Origin: Chloracidobacterium sp. UBA6041
GTDB lineage: Bacteria > Acidobacteriota > Blastocatellia > Pyrinomonadales > Pyrinomonadaceae
DNA length: 22,693 nt
Direction of reading: 5' to 3'
Assembly (NCBI GenBank): GCA_002427845.1
Contig: DIYZ01000145.1
Location: 3,674 to 26,366 of the forward strand
Each line of letters begins with the position of its first letter. Position 1 is the first letter of the stretch. Below the pieces are notes generated by a model. The model did not search any database and was not told where the DNA came from. It worked only from the letters and a program-made list of their open reading frames with translations. A program made the position numbers and the translations under genes. This document shows, one piece after another, positions 1 to 6,856 of the stretch.

Positions 1-1416
1 AATGTCCTGTTGATTGACTCGGGCGATACGATTCAGGGAACGCCGCTCGAGTACTACCACAACAAGAAAAATAACCAGCCGCCGGATCCCCTGATGCTCG
101 GGATGAATGCGTTGCACTACGACGCGATGACGGTTGGCAATCATGAATACAACTTTGGTTTGCAAGTGTTGGAGAAAGCTCGCAGTGAAGCGCAGTTCCC
201 CTGGCTGTCAGCCAACACTTACGACAAGCGCACGGAACAGACCCACTACAAACCTTATATTGTTAAAGACGTGGCGGGCGTACGCATTGCGGTGTTGGGA
301 CTAACCACACCGGGAATTCCTAACTGGGAAAACGTTCCGAATTACGCGGGGCTGGATTTTCGCGAGCCGGTCAGCGAGGCAAAGAAATGGGTGCCGATAT
401 TGCGCGATAAAGAGCGTGCGGACGTGGTGCTTGTAGCAATGCACATGGGGCTCGAAGAAGACTTGCGCACTGGCGAAATCAATCCCGGACAAGTGGAGAA
501 CGAGAACGAGGCTATCGCGATCGCGCGGCAAGTGCCGGGTATCGACATGATTTTCATGGGCCATACGCATCGAGAAGTGCCCGCCCTTGTTATCAACGGC
601 GTATTGCTGACGCAGGCAAACTATTGGGGCAAACAGCTCGCTCGAGCAGATCTTTATTTGGAAAACGATGGTGCCAGGTGGCGCATCTACGCCCGCTCCG
701 TGCGCACCATTCCGGTGGACGACAAGGTTGAACCCGATGCGGAGATGCTCAAAATCGGTGAGCCTTATGACCGCGAGACACAAGCCTGGCTATCTCGTCC
801 TATCGGCGAATCTGTGGCCGAGTTGACGGCGGCGGACGCGGTTTTTCGTGACACTGCCATTCTGGATTTGATTCATAGGGTGCAACTGGAAGCAGGCAAA
901 GCAGACGTATCCATGGCGGCCGTCTTCAATAAGAATGCGCGCATCGCCAGGGGACCGGTAACTGTGCGCGACATCGCCGGTCTTTACGTTTACGAGAACA
1001 CGCTCGTTGTGTTGGAAGTTACCGGGCAACAGTTGAAAGATGCGCTCGAACATTCGGCGAAATACTTTCGCCCTTATGAGCCGGGAAAGTCGCCGGCCGA
1101 GCTGGTTGACGAAAAAATTCCCGACTACAACTTTGATATCGCGGAAGGCGTGAACTACGTCCTCAATATCTCCAAACCCATTGGTCAACGGATCGAGAAT
1201 CTGCAATTCCACGGCAAACCGCTGGCGCCAACGCAGAAGCTGCGTCTGGCCACTAATAACTACCGCGTGAATGGCGGCGGCGGCTACACGATGTATAAAG
1301 GGGCGCCGGTCGTATATCGCTCCAGCCAGGAGATTCGTGAAATGATCATTGATTGGGTTGAGCGCCACAAAACGATTCCGACTGAGCCAACCAACAACTG
1401 GCGAATCATTCCGTAA
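1..1416 (+). CDS. CpdB/UshA-like 5'-nucleotidase / cyclic-nucleotide phosphodiesterase, 5'-truncated by window edge
   Basis: The frame is open from base 1, so the start and any signal peptide lie outside the window; the 471 visible residues are the mature enzyme minus its first metal-binding motif. The N-terminal metallophosphatase domain shows DSGDTIQGTP, then GNHEYNFG, then MGHTHREVP, the standard two-metal ligands of the calcineurin-like 5'-nucleotidase family. The second half (roughly residues 265-450) is the 5'-nucleotidase C-terminal substrate domain, with NYRVNGGGGYTM near its end. Known members are periplasmic or surface enzymes that dephosphorylate nucleotides or open 2',3'-cyclic nucleotides. 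The spacing after GDTIQGTP resembles CpdB more than UshA, but substrate cannot be decided from sequence alone. It ends just before a perfect 11-bp hairpin. Confidence 0.88.
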   Translation, partial: NVLLIDSGDTIQGTPLEYYHNKKNNQPPDPLMLGMNALHYDAMTVGNHEYNFGLQVLEKARSEAQFPWLSANTYDKRTEQTHYKPYIVKDVAGVRIAVLGLTTPGIPNWENVPNYAGLDFREPVSEAKKWVPILRDKERADVVLVAMHMGLEEDLRTGEINPGQVENENEAIAIARQVPGIDMIFMGHTHREVPALVINGVLLTQANYWGKQLARADLYLENDGARWRIYARSVRTIPVDDKVEPDAEMLKIGEPYDRETQAWLSRPIGESVAELTAADAVFRDTAILDLIHRVQLEAGKADVSMAAVFNKNARIARGPVTVRDIAGLYVYENTLVVLEVTGQQLKDALEHSAKYFRPYEPGKSPAELVDEKIPDYNFDIAEGVNYVLNISKPIGQRIENLQFHGKPLAPTQKLRLATNNYRVNGGGGYTMYKGAPVVYRSSQEIREMIIDWVERHKTIPTEPTNNWRIIP

Positions 1417-1434
1417 TGAGTGACTAAAAGCCAA

Positions 1435-1465
1435 AACGGCAACCCGGGGGCGTTGGGTTGCCGTT
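1435..1465. terminator. Hairpin between convergent genes, probable bidirectional terminator
   Basis: A perfect 11-bp inverted repeat, AACGGCAACCC / GGGTTGCCGTT, encloses a 9-base loop. It begins 19 bases after the nucleotidase stop and lies before the end of the convergent gene at 1528. The following bases (ctggtttctt) are T-rich but not a clean T-run, so intrinsic termination is probable rather than certain. Confidence 0.6.
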
Positions 1466-1527
1466 CTGGTTTCTTACAATCGGCTGCGAGGGGAGACTCG
1501 CCGGCCGTTGCGCGGGGAGTTCGCGAA

Positions 1528-2001
1528 CTAACGAAGAGACGCCATTACTTCGACAACTTCGTAGGTGCTCCGGGCCTGCTCGCTGCGGGATGAAATGCTC
1601 GCAAGTTCGCGTTCGATGGCGCGCTCTTGCCGCGACTTCAGCAGTTGACGGCCAGTGCTGTCAGCGCCATACCAGACTTCCGCGAGAAAGTAGCGCTCGC
1701 CATAGCGATGGAATACCAGCCGAGCGTGCGTCTTATCTTTATTTGGCCCCAACGAATTCGACCAGCGAATCGCCGAGCTCCTGGAATCCTGGCTCTGCAC
1801 CATCAGGAGATCGCCCTGTGAACTATTAGCCCTCACGGAATACTCACCTGCCGGCATCGCCCGATCGGCGACGACGAAGTCAAAGGGAATGTCCGCGGTT
1901 ATCTTGTTCGTTGACTGGGCGTTTGAAACGGCGGCGGTTGCGAGTGCAAGTGCGATTATCATCGCCAACATAGTGAATCCTTTAAGAAGTTCTCTTTTCA
2001 T
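1528..2001 (-). CDS. Small secreted protein of unknown function
   Basis: A 157-residue protein with a typical Sec signal: a charged start (MKRELLKG), a hydrophobic core at about residues 8-25 and a likely cleavage near SNAQS. The mature part opens with ITADIPFDFVVADRAMPAGEY, a pattern I associate from memory with a family of short exported proteins common in Acidobacteriota; no biochemical function is known to me. The start is well supported by a strong ribosome binding site (GAGGAGGAAAC immediately before the ATG). It stands alone on the minus strand, convergent with the nucleotidase and divergent from the sigma-54 activator. The C-terminal third is rich in Glu, Arg and Ser and is probably helical. 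Confidence 0.8.
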   Translation of the reverse strand: MKRELLKGFTMLAMIIALALATAAVSNAQSTNKITADIPFDFVVADRAMPAGEYSVRANSSQGDLLMVQSQDSRSSAIRWSNSLGPNKDKTHARLVFHRYGERYFLAEVWYGADSTGRQLLKSRQERAIERELASISSRSEQARSTYEVVEVMASLR

Positions 2002-2309
2002 GTTTCCTCCTCTTGCCTCTCTGGGCAGTGGTCGAAGCGACTCGACCCTTAACTTTGTAGCAAGCCAGTAATCCTATTCGGGGATTGCCTCTTACCAGTA
2101 GCGGCTCCGCGTTTTCAAATGTTCGTGAGTCAGTTCGTCTCGGGAGCTGTCTGGCCCTATTGCCACTTTCGTGCCGCGGCTTGCGGTGTACCCGAATCGC
2201 ATTTGCGGCCGCTCTCAATGACCTCATGATTGCTGGAGAATCTGGAGCGTCCGCGTTGTGTCCTGCCTTGAAAGACAGTTTGTAAGAAGGCGACAAAGCG
2301 AGCAACTGA

Positions 2310-2346
2310 CTATCCTTTTAGATAGCAGCGTTATCTGTTTAGATAG
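2310..2346. promoter_or_regulatory. Tandem operator-like repeats upstream of the sigma-54 activator
   Basis: TATCCTTTTAGATAG (2311-2325) and TATCTGTTTAGATAG (2332-2346) match at 13 of 15 positions and are 21 bp apart, two helical turns. The first, with C2310, forms the dyad CTATC-N6-GATAG; the second is one base short of that dyad. This is the expected geometry for a transcription factor binding cooperatively. The regulator is unknown. Confidence 0.4.
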
Positions 2347-2352
2347 TTTCTG

Positions 2353-2451
2353 GTAACGCAAACTGTTAGTTTGCGCGTCGGGTGCGCGATTGTGTTCGTT
2401 TCCCTAAAATGAGATCTGAGGGAAGCGACGCAAACTAACAGTTTGCGTTAC
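2353..2451. repeat. REP-like inverted pair, 23-bp perfect arms
   Basis: The arm at 2353-2375 is the exact reverse complement of 2429-2451, with 53 bases between. Each arm is itself a small palindrome (CGCAAAC-TGTTA-GTTTGCG), so the unit is a pair of hairpins in opposite orientation. That is the classic layout of paired REP elements. No RAYT transposase is seen in the window. Confidence 0.6.
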
Positions 2452-2544
2452 AAGTAGTCCCGACCTGCCTATTGCCGCCAAGGGGGCGGGCGCGTACACT
2501 TAAGCGCCAAAAAACTCTAAACTCACGACTCGGATGACCCGCGA

Positions 2545-4431
2545 ATGAACCCGCGACTGACAGCCATTGCCGGAAGACTTAAGGGCAGCATTTTCTCGAT
2601 CGAAGACTTGCCCGTCGTTATCGGACGAGAAACAAACGCCACGCTTTGCATCGCCGATGCGTCTGTTTCCCGTCGCCATTCCCAAATCGAAAAAGAAGAT
2701 GAACAGTTTGTAATACTCGATCTCGATAGTCTCAACGGTACGTTTGTCAACGATGTCCCGGTGAAACGGCGCACTCTGCAGCACGGCGACCGCGTGCGAA
2801 TCGGCGATTCGCAGTTTCTCTTTCTGATGCATGACGGCGAGGCAGCCTCGCAGTCGAGCGAAGTTGAATTCGATGAGGGTCAGATTGTTAGTGGATCCAC
2901 CTTGCAGGTGAGGTTCAACGACGCGCTTTACCTGATGGCCCGCGATTTGAGCGCATTGATGAAAGTCAGCACTACTATCAATGCCATTCGCGGCATGGAA
3001 GAGCTGCAAAAAACTTTGCTCGAGCTGCTTTTCGAGGTAGTGCCGGCTGAAAGAGGAGCTATCCTGCTGGTTGATAACGGAGCGCAGGGGCCGGAAGCGG
3101 AGTTTACTTCAGTTTTTGGTTTGGACAGGCGGCGCGGTCCCGACGAATCGATCAAAGTTAGCCGCACAATTACGAAGTGGGTCTTGCATCACGAGGAAGC
3201 ATTGCTGATCAGCAACCAGGCGGAAGACAAGGGATTCGGGGCGACAGCAGACAGCTTGACGGCGGATCGCCCGGGCTCAGTCTTGTGTGTGCCGTTAGTG
3301 ATGTTACAACGCACCCTGGGAGTAATTTATCTCGACACGAGAGAACCGGACGCTATCTTTGACAAGGACCATCTTCAACTCGTGTCGGCCATCTCCGCCA
3401 TTACGGCCGTAGCGATGGAGAACGCGCGTCACATCGAATGGCTGGTCAGCGAAAACCAAAGACTGATCGCCGATTTCAATATTGAACACAACCTGGTGGG
3501 CGAGAGTCCGCCAGTGCGCGAAGTCTTACAGTTTATTGCCAAAGTTGCGCCGACGGATTCCACGGTGCTGCTTTCGGGAGAAAGCGGTACGGGAAAGGAG
3601 TTGGCCGCGCGGGCGATCCATCAAAACAGTAAGCGGGCAAAGAAGTCCTTTATGGCTGTCAATTGCGCGGCGCTCGCCGAATCACTTCTCGAGAGCGAAC
3701 TGTTCGGACATGAGAAGGGTTCGTTTACCGGCGCGTTGGCGCAAAAGAAGGGGCGGCTGGAAATCGCCGACGGCGGCACCGTGTTTCTGGATGAGATTGG
3801 CGAACTTTCGCCGGCTCTCCAGGTGAAACTTCTGCGCGTGTTGCAGGAGCGTGAATTTGAACGCGTGGGCGGCACGCGGACGATCAAAATCGACATCAGG
3901 TTGATCACCGCTACGAATAAAAATCTGGAAGAAGCAGTTAACGACGGCACGTTTCGGCAGGACCTTTACTACCGGCTCAATGTGGTCAGTCTGGAGATGC
4001 CGCCGCTGAGAGATCGCCAGGAAGACATTCCGTTGCTGGCAAAATATTTCGCTGCGAAGTATGGCGAGAAATGCAATAGGCGCGTAACTGGGATTTCGGC
4101 AGAAGCCCAGGCGCGTTTGCGCGGCTACGACTGGCCCGGCAATGTGCGCGAACTGGAAAACGCATTGGAGCGTGCTGTGGTATTGGGTACCACCGACCAC
4201 ATTCTGCTGGAAGACTTGCCAGAGTCAGTGCTGGAATCAGAGCCACCTGCTTCCGCGCCCGCGACCAGGTATCACGAAGCGGTGGCCCAAACAAAAAGAC
4301 AGATCATCTTGAACGCGATGCAGCAGGCGAAGGGGAGTTATACCGAAGCCGCAAAACTTCTCGGCGTTCATCCAAACTATCTACACCGCTTGATCCGCAA
4401 TCTGAACTTGAAAGAACAACTGAAGAAATGA
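2545..4431 (+). CDS. Sigma-54-dependent transcriptional activator, FHA-GAF-AAA+-Fis
   Basis: A 628-residue enhancer-binding protein. Residues 1-97 are an FHA domain (GRE at 27-29, SRRHS at 42-46, SLNGTFVND at 62-70) that normally binds phosphothreonine. Residues about 140-298 form a GAF sensor. The AAA+ sigma-54 interaction domain follows, with Walker A GESGTGKE at 345-352, the sigma-54-contacting loop GSFTGA at 392-397 (Ser for the usual Ala) and Walker B GGTVFLDE at 410-417, then [10 protein letters not shown] at 530-539. The C-terminus (about 585-628) is a Fis-type helix-turn-helix. Input is therefore probably a Ser/Thr-kinase signal and a small ligand rather than a response-regulator phosphate. 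An ATG at 2533 runs into a stop after four codons, so 2545 is the start; no strong ribosome binding site precedes it. Confidence 0.93.
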   Translation: MNPRLTAIAGRLKGSIFSIEDLPVVIGRETNATLCIADASVSRRHSQIEKEDEQFVILDLDSLNGTFVNDVPVKRRTLQHGDRVRIGDSQFLFLMHDGEAASQSSEVEFDEGQIVSGSTLQVRFNDALYLMARDLSALMKVSTTINAIRGMEELQKTLLELLFEVVPAERGAILLVDNGAQGPEAEFTSVFGLDRRRGPDESIKVSRTITKWVLHHEEALLISNQAEDKGFGATADSLTADRPGSVLCVPLVMLQRTLGVIYLDTREPDAIFDKDHLQLVSAISAITAVAMENARHIEWLVSENQRLIADFNIEHNLVGESPPVREVLQFIAKVAPTDSTVLLSGESGTGKELAARAIHQNSKRAKKSFMAVNCAALAESLLESELFGHEKGSFTGALAQKKGRLEIADGGTVFLDEIGELSPALQVKLLRVLQEREFERVGGTRTIKIDIRLITATNKNLEEAVNDGTFRQDLYYRLNVVSLEMPPLRDRQEDIPLLAKYFAAKYGEKCNRRVTGISAEAQARLRGYDWPGNVRELENALERAVVLGTTDHILLEDLPESVLESEPPASAPATRYHEAVAQTKRQIILNAMQQAKGSYTEAAKLLGVHPNYLHRLIRNLNLKEQLKK

Positions 4432-4435
4432 ATGG

Positions 4436-4629
4436 TCACTCGTCTTTACTTTCAAGTAGCTCGCCAAACCGTTCATCTTCCAACCTGCTGAAATCTTTGT
4501 ACCATTGCTCAACCATATGTGAAAAGGTCCGGCTATGCTGAACCGTTTTCCAAACGGGCGTTAACTCAAATGACCAGACTTGCGCAAACTTCCGGCGCAG
4601 ATTGGTAGTGGTTTCCGAATGCTACTCAT
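4436..4629 (-). pseudogene. Possible small frameshifted gene, unknown function
   Basis: On the minus strand a frame is open from 4621 to a TGA at 4436-4438 and encodes about 60 residues with protein-like composition (for example LRRKFAQVWSFELTPVWKTV, and a charged tail ending LESKDE). It has no ATG, GTG or TTG near its beginning; the first ATG would give only 26 residues. A good ATG at 4629 (MSSI) lies in another frame and would join this frame after a shift of 1-2 bases. This suggests a broken small gene or a sequencing error. I do not recognise a family. It is convergent with, and nearly abuts, the sigma-54 activator. Confidence 0.3.
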
Positions 4630-4633
4630 CGTC

Positions 4634-4661
4634 TTGACTTGAGCAAAGTGTTACGTAGTAT
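4634..4661 (+). promoter_or_regulatory. Sigma-70-like promoter for the GNAT operon
   Basis: TTGACT (4634-4639), a 16-base spacer and TAGTAT (4656-4661) match the housekeeping -35/-10 consensus at 5 of 6 and 4 of 6 positions. The pair lies about 65 bases before the GNAT start at 4727. It was found by eye only. Confidence 0.4.
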
Positions 4662-4726
4662 AGGCTTCAGTCCAAGCCATCTGCGGCGGTTAGGCGATCG
4701 GAGCTTACTCCTGCCGCAAATCAATA

Positions 4727-5257
4727 ATGGAAGAAAACTCAAGCCCTATTAGCTTGCGTCCCGCGACATCTGAGGACGAATCTTTTCTTGTGTGTCTTTA
4801 CGCCAGCACTCGCGCGAGCGAATTAGCGGCCCTACCCTGGGATGACAATCAGAAACAGGCGTTTATTAACATGCAGTGTATCGCACAGTGCCGTCAATAC
4901 GTCATGTCCTACCCGCGGGCAGACAGCAAGATCGTTTTGTCCAACGATGAGCCGGTCGGGAGGTTACTCGTCGACAGAGGCGAGGATGCATTAACGTTAA
5001 TCGACATTTCTTTGCTGCCTGCCTATCGCAAGCTGGGAATTGGAACGCAATTGCTCCGGGCGCTTTTGGACGAAGCCAACACGGCAGGAAAGCCGGTTCG
5101 CCTTCACGTGTTGCATTCGAATCCCGCGAAGAAACTGTATCAACGGCTCGGGTTTTCTATGGCGAGCAGTGATGAAGTATATTGCGAAATGGTATGGCCG
5201 AGGACCAATAGCACTGACATATCCATAAAACCGCAAGACCTGAAGGATGATAAATGA
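4727..5257 (+). CDS. GNAT-family N-acetyltransferase
   Basis: A 176-residue GCN5-related acetyltransferase, transferring acetyl from acetyl-CoA to an unknown amine. The acetyl-CoA pyrophosphate loop is visible in LLPAYRKLGIGTQLL (about 96-110), with RKLGIG as the RxxGxG signature, followed by the conserved NPAKKLYQRLGF near residue 142. The first 80 residues resemble the truncated second GNAT at 5585, at about 47 percent identity by hand count, so the two are paralogues. It overlaps the next gene by four bases (ATGA), which implies translational coupling. From memory, this GNAT type often accompanies DUF6916 and phage-tail-collar-like genes; the collar genes are absent here. No clear ribosome binding site is visible. 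Confidence 0.9.
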   Translation: MEENSSPISLRPATSEDESFLVCLYASTRASELAALPWDDNQKQAFINMQCIAQCRQYVMSYPRADSKIVLSNDEPVGRLLVDRGEDALTLIDISLLPAYRKLGIGTQLLRALLDEANTAGKPVRLHVLHSNPAKKLYQRLGFSMASSDEVYCEMVWPRTNSTDISIKPQDLKDDK

Positions 5258-5580
5258 TGGTGGCTTCTTTGACGCATAACGTGTTTGCCGAGCTCGTAAA
5301 CACAAAATTTCGTGTTCAGCTTGATGAGAACAAGACGGGCGAAACAGAACTGGTCGAGGTTTCTGAACTCTTGATATTTCCTCATCAGGAACGCTTCTCG
5401 ATCGTCTTTCGTGGACCAAATGAGATGCAGCTCGGCCAGGGTATGCGCCGTTTTGAACACGATGGGATGGGAGATTTTGATCTCTTCATCGTGCCGATTC
5501 GTCAGGATGAGCAGGGACTCTATTACGAGGCCGTCTTCAACCGCTTCCGCGGCCATGACCAGGAGCGGCCCGTATCCTGA
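5254..5580 (+). CDS. DUF6916-family protein
   Basis: A 108-residue protein with a pattern I recognise from the DUF6916 family: an opening LTHNVFAELVNTKFRVQL, then ELVEVSEL, then FSIVFRGP, and closing DLFIVPI and YYEAVF. No signal peptide or membrane segment is seen; the fold is probably beta-rich. Its start ATG overlaps the GNAT stop (ATGA), with a second possible ATG three bases later. In other genomes such proteins sit beside GNAT and tail-collar-like (microcystin-dependent) proteins, which hints at a shared system, but the molecular role is unknown. The second, truncated GNAT begins four bases after its stop. Confidence 0.8.
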   Translation: MMVASLTHNVFAELVNTKFRVQLDENKTGETELVEVSELLIFPHQERFSIVFRGPNEMQLGQGMRRFEHDGMGDFDLFIVPIRQDEQGLYYEAVFNRFRGHDQERPVS

Positions 5581-5584
5581 CCGC

Positions 5585-5896
5585 ATGTCCATAACGCTAC
5601 GCGACACCAATCCGGAAGATGAAGCATTGCTGTTCAAACTCTACGCGAGTTCTCGTGCCGAGGAGATGGCGCTTGTTCCCTGGACTGACGAACAGCGTGA
5701 GGCATTTCTAAGAATGCAGTTTACGGCGCAGGATTCATACTACCGTGAAAAATTTCCTGATGCCGATTACAAAGTCATATTGATGAAGGAAACGCCGGTG
5801 GGTCGCCTTTATATCCCCGGGCCCTTTTTGTGTTTGCTCCTCCGGAGGAAATTTATCTATCCGATTAACTGCCGCAGTCTGGCGCGGCATCGTTAG
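5585..5896 (+). pseudogene. Truncated GNAT acetyltransferase paralogue
   Basis: The frame begins MSITLRDTNPEDEALLFKLY and matches the first GNAT for about 77 residues up to VGRLY, near base 5814. After that the sequence turns into an unrelated tail (PFLCLLLRRK and onward) and stops at 5896. The acetyl-CoA loop (RxxGxG) and the C-terminal half are missing, and I could not find them in the other frames downstream. The product should therefore lack catalytic activity. The last 32 bases overlap the 3' end of the convergent minus-strand gene. The arrangement GNAT, DUF6916, partial GNAT suggests a tandem duplication whose second copy was cut, possibly when the minus-strand genes were placed here. 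Confidence 0.75.
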
Positions 5897-6170
5897 CGAT
5901 CGTCCATGACCCGCTTTCGCCACAGGAAACGATGCGGTAGAAAAAGCAGCCATCCTCGTTTTCGGCGATCACTTTGATGTCCGCCGCGTTGCAGCTTACG
6001 TTGCTCAGCGTGAACGATCCCCCGATCGAAATCACCGTGTTGTTAAGCTGGTCGGGTCCCCAATTGTCTTGATCCGTCGGCGAAAAATAAACGTGCTTAA
6101 TTTCCCGCGCGGAATTGTTGAAGATGGTAACTGCAGTCGTCGTCGTTTGCGCCGGCGATAGCAACGGCAT
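5865..6170 (-). CDS. Small secreted protein with a WGPD motif, start uncertain
   Basis: From the only in-frame ATG (6170) the product is 101 residues: a Thr-rich start, then VTIFNNSAREIKHVYFSPT, NWGPDQLNN, a glycine turn, and four cysteines in the second half (SCNA, GCFF, SCGE, DCGS). This resembles short exported proteins in which a beta-sandwich carries a W-G-P-D motif; function is unknown. The frame is open upstream to 6243 and encodes NRFAILLILLVVVGG, a clear hydrophobic signal core, but no ATG, GTG or TTG precedes it. The true start may be a rare codon (ATT, ATC, ATA or CTG near 6200-6236), which would make the protein secreted. It follows the next secreted-protein gene in the same frame, directly after its stop. 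Confidence 0.65.
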   Translation of the reverse strand: MPLLSPAQTTTTAVTIFNNSAREIKHVYFSPTDQDNWGPDQLNNTVISIGGSFTLSNVSCNAADIKVIAENEDGCFFYRIVSCGESGSWTIANDAAPDCGS

Positions 6171-6242
6171 CCCGCCAACAACAACCAGAAGGATGAGCAG
6201 AATAGCGAAACGATTGATTGCAGTCGTGGCGGGTATTGAGGG

Positions 6243-6626
6243 TTATTGAATGGGCTCTGCTGAAGTCATACAAGTCATTTCGATAACGGTGTAACGCTTT
6301 CGCAATCTAATCAGTTCCGTGTTTTGTTTGTCGAGGATCTCCTGATAGTCGGTTGGCGGGTTACCCCAGCAACCAGTCAATTGATAGAAGTAGATCTGTT
6401 TTCCTGAACCATCAATCAGTTTACCTCGTCTGCATCGGGCCTTCAGTGTGGCGAGTTTTTCTTCTACGGTGATCGTCTGTTTACCTTTGTTCATCCCGGG
6501 CTTGAAACCAAGGCGGCTAACTATGTCGCTCCGTTTAATTCCTTTCGGGAGACACGCACAACATGATGCGTTAGCGGCCGGGGCGGGTATTACGATTAAT
6601 AAACTGATTATCATTAACCATCTCAT
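6243..6626 (-). CDS. Small cysteine-containing secreted protein, unknown function
   Basis: The chosen start at 6626 gives 127 residues and is supported by an AAGGA ribosome binding site six bases upstream; an earlier ATG at 6671 lacks this and would bury the signal peptide. The first 20 residues (MRWLMIISLLIVIP then AANA) are a Sec signal with likely cleavage after AANA. The mature protein starts SCCACLPKG and has further cysteines in KARCRRG, TGCWGNPP and MTCMT, which fits an oxidising periplasmic location with disulfides. I do not recognise the family. It is probably co-transcribed with the WGPD protein immediately downstream. Confidence 0.7.
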   Translation of the reverse strand: MRWLMIISLLIVIPAPAANASCCACLPKGIKRSDIVSRLGFKPGMNKGKQTITVEEKLATLKARCRRGKLIDGSGKQIYFYQLTGCWGNPPTDYQEILDKQNTELIRLRKRYTVIEMTCMTSAEPIQ

Positions 6627-6632
6627 AAGTAG

Positions 6633-6637
6633 TCCTT
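6633..6637 (-). promoter_or_regulatory. Ribosome binding site that fixes the start at 6626
   Basis: AAGGA on the minus strand lies six bases before ATG 6626. The upstream ATG at 6671 has no such site, so the shorter, signal-peptide-first protein is preferred. Confidence 0.6.
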
Positions 6638-6687
6638 TGTCCAGGTAATAATGAAATCTTGACAGATACAATTTATAAAAGCTATCG

Positions 6688-6707
6688 CTGATCGCCTAAC
6701 CGATCAG
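6688..6707 (-). terminator. Hairpin downstream of lon, possible terminator
   Basis: CTGATCG and CGATCAG form a perfect 7-bp stem around a 6-base loop. Read on the minus strand it is followed by CGATAGCTTTTATAAATT, a weak U-rich tract. It lies about 150 bases after the lon stop. A competing stem, CTAAC/GTTAG (6696-6711), overlaps it. Confidence 0.3.
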
Positions 6708-6823
6708 TTAGTTTCGGCAGTTTCCGCAGGCACGGTCTCTGCTTCAGCGACAGATTGCAGAGAACGAGCGTTTTGTCGCGGCGAAAAGAAGCGAAGCGTT
6801 TGTGATGATGGAATAGTCCAAAA

Positions 6824-6847
6824 GACAGACAGGAATGTCTGTCCTAC
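6824..6847 (-). repeat. REP-like hairpin, third copy of the 11398/11459 element
   Basis: On the minus strand this 24-base palindrome differs from the copy at 11398-11421 at one position, in the loop (ATTCC against ATTCT). It lies ten bases beyond the lon stop, a typical site for a REP element. Confidence 0.6.
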
Positions 6848-6856
6848 AGTTAACCT

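Larger units (their letters stand above)
2002..2544. other. Gene-poor intergenic region with operator-like and inverted repeats
   Basis: No convincing gene is seen in these 543 bases; open frames on both strands at 1982-2305 lack start signals and recognisable features. The right half holds two 15-bp direct repeats (2311-2346) and a 23-bp perfect inverted repeat (2353-2451), described separately. The region separates two divergent genes, so both promoters should lie here, but I cannot place a clear -35/-10 pair. Confidence 0.6.

Noticed and set aside
301..783. Long antisense frames within the nucleotidase, and similar frames inside lon, fumC, the kinase and the dehydrogenase genes
   Set aside because: They are shadows of well-supported genes with codon-driven composition and no independent features.
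1982..2305. Minus-strand 107-residue open frame, and a plus-strand frame at 2085-2285
   Set aside because: Neither has a ribosome binding site or recognisable motifs, and the composition is biased and low in natural hydrophobic pattern. They overlap each other on opposite strands.
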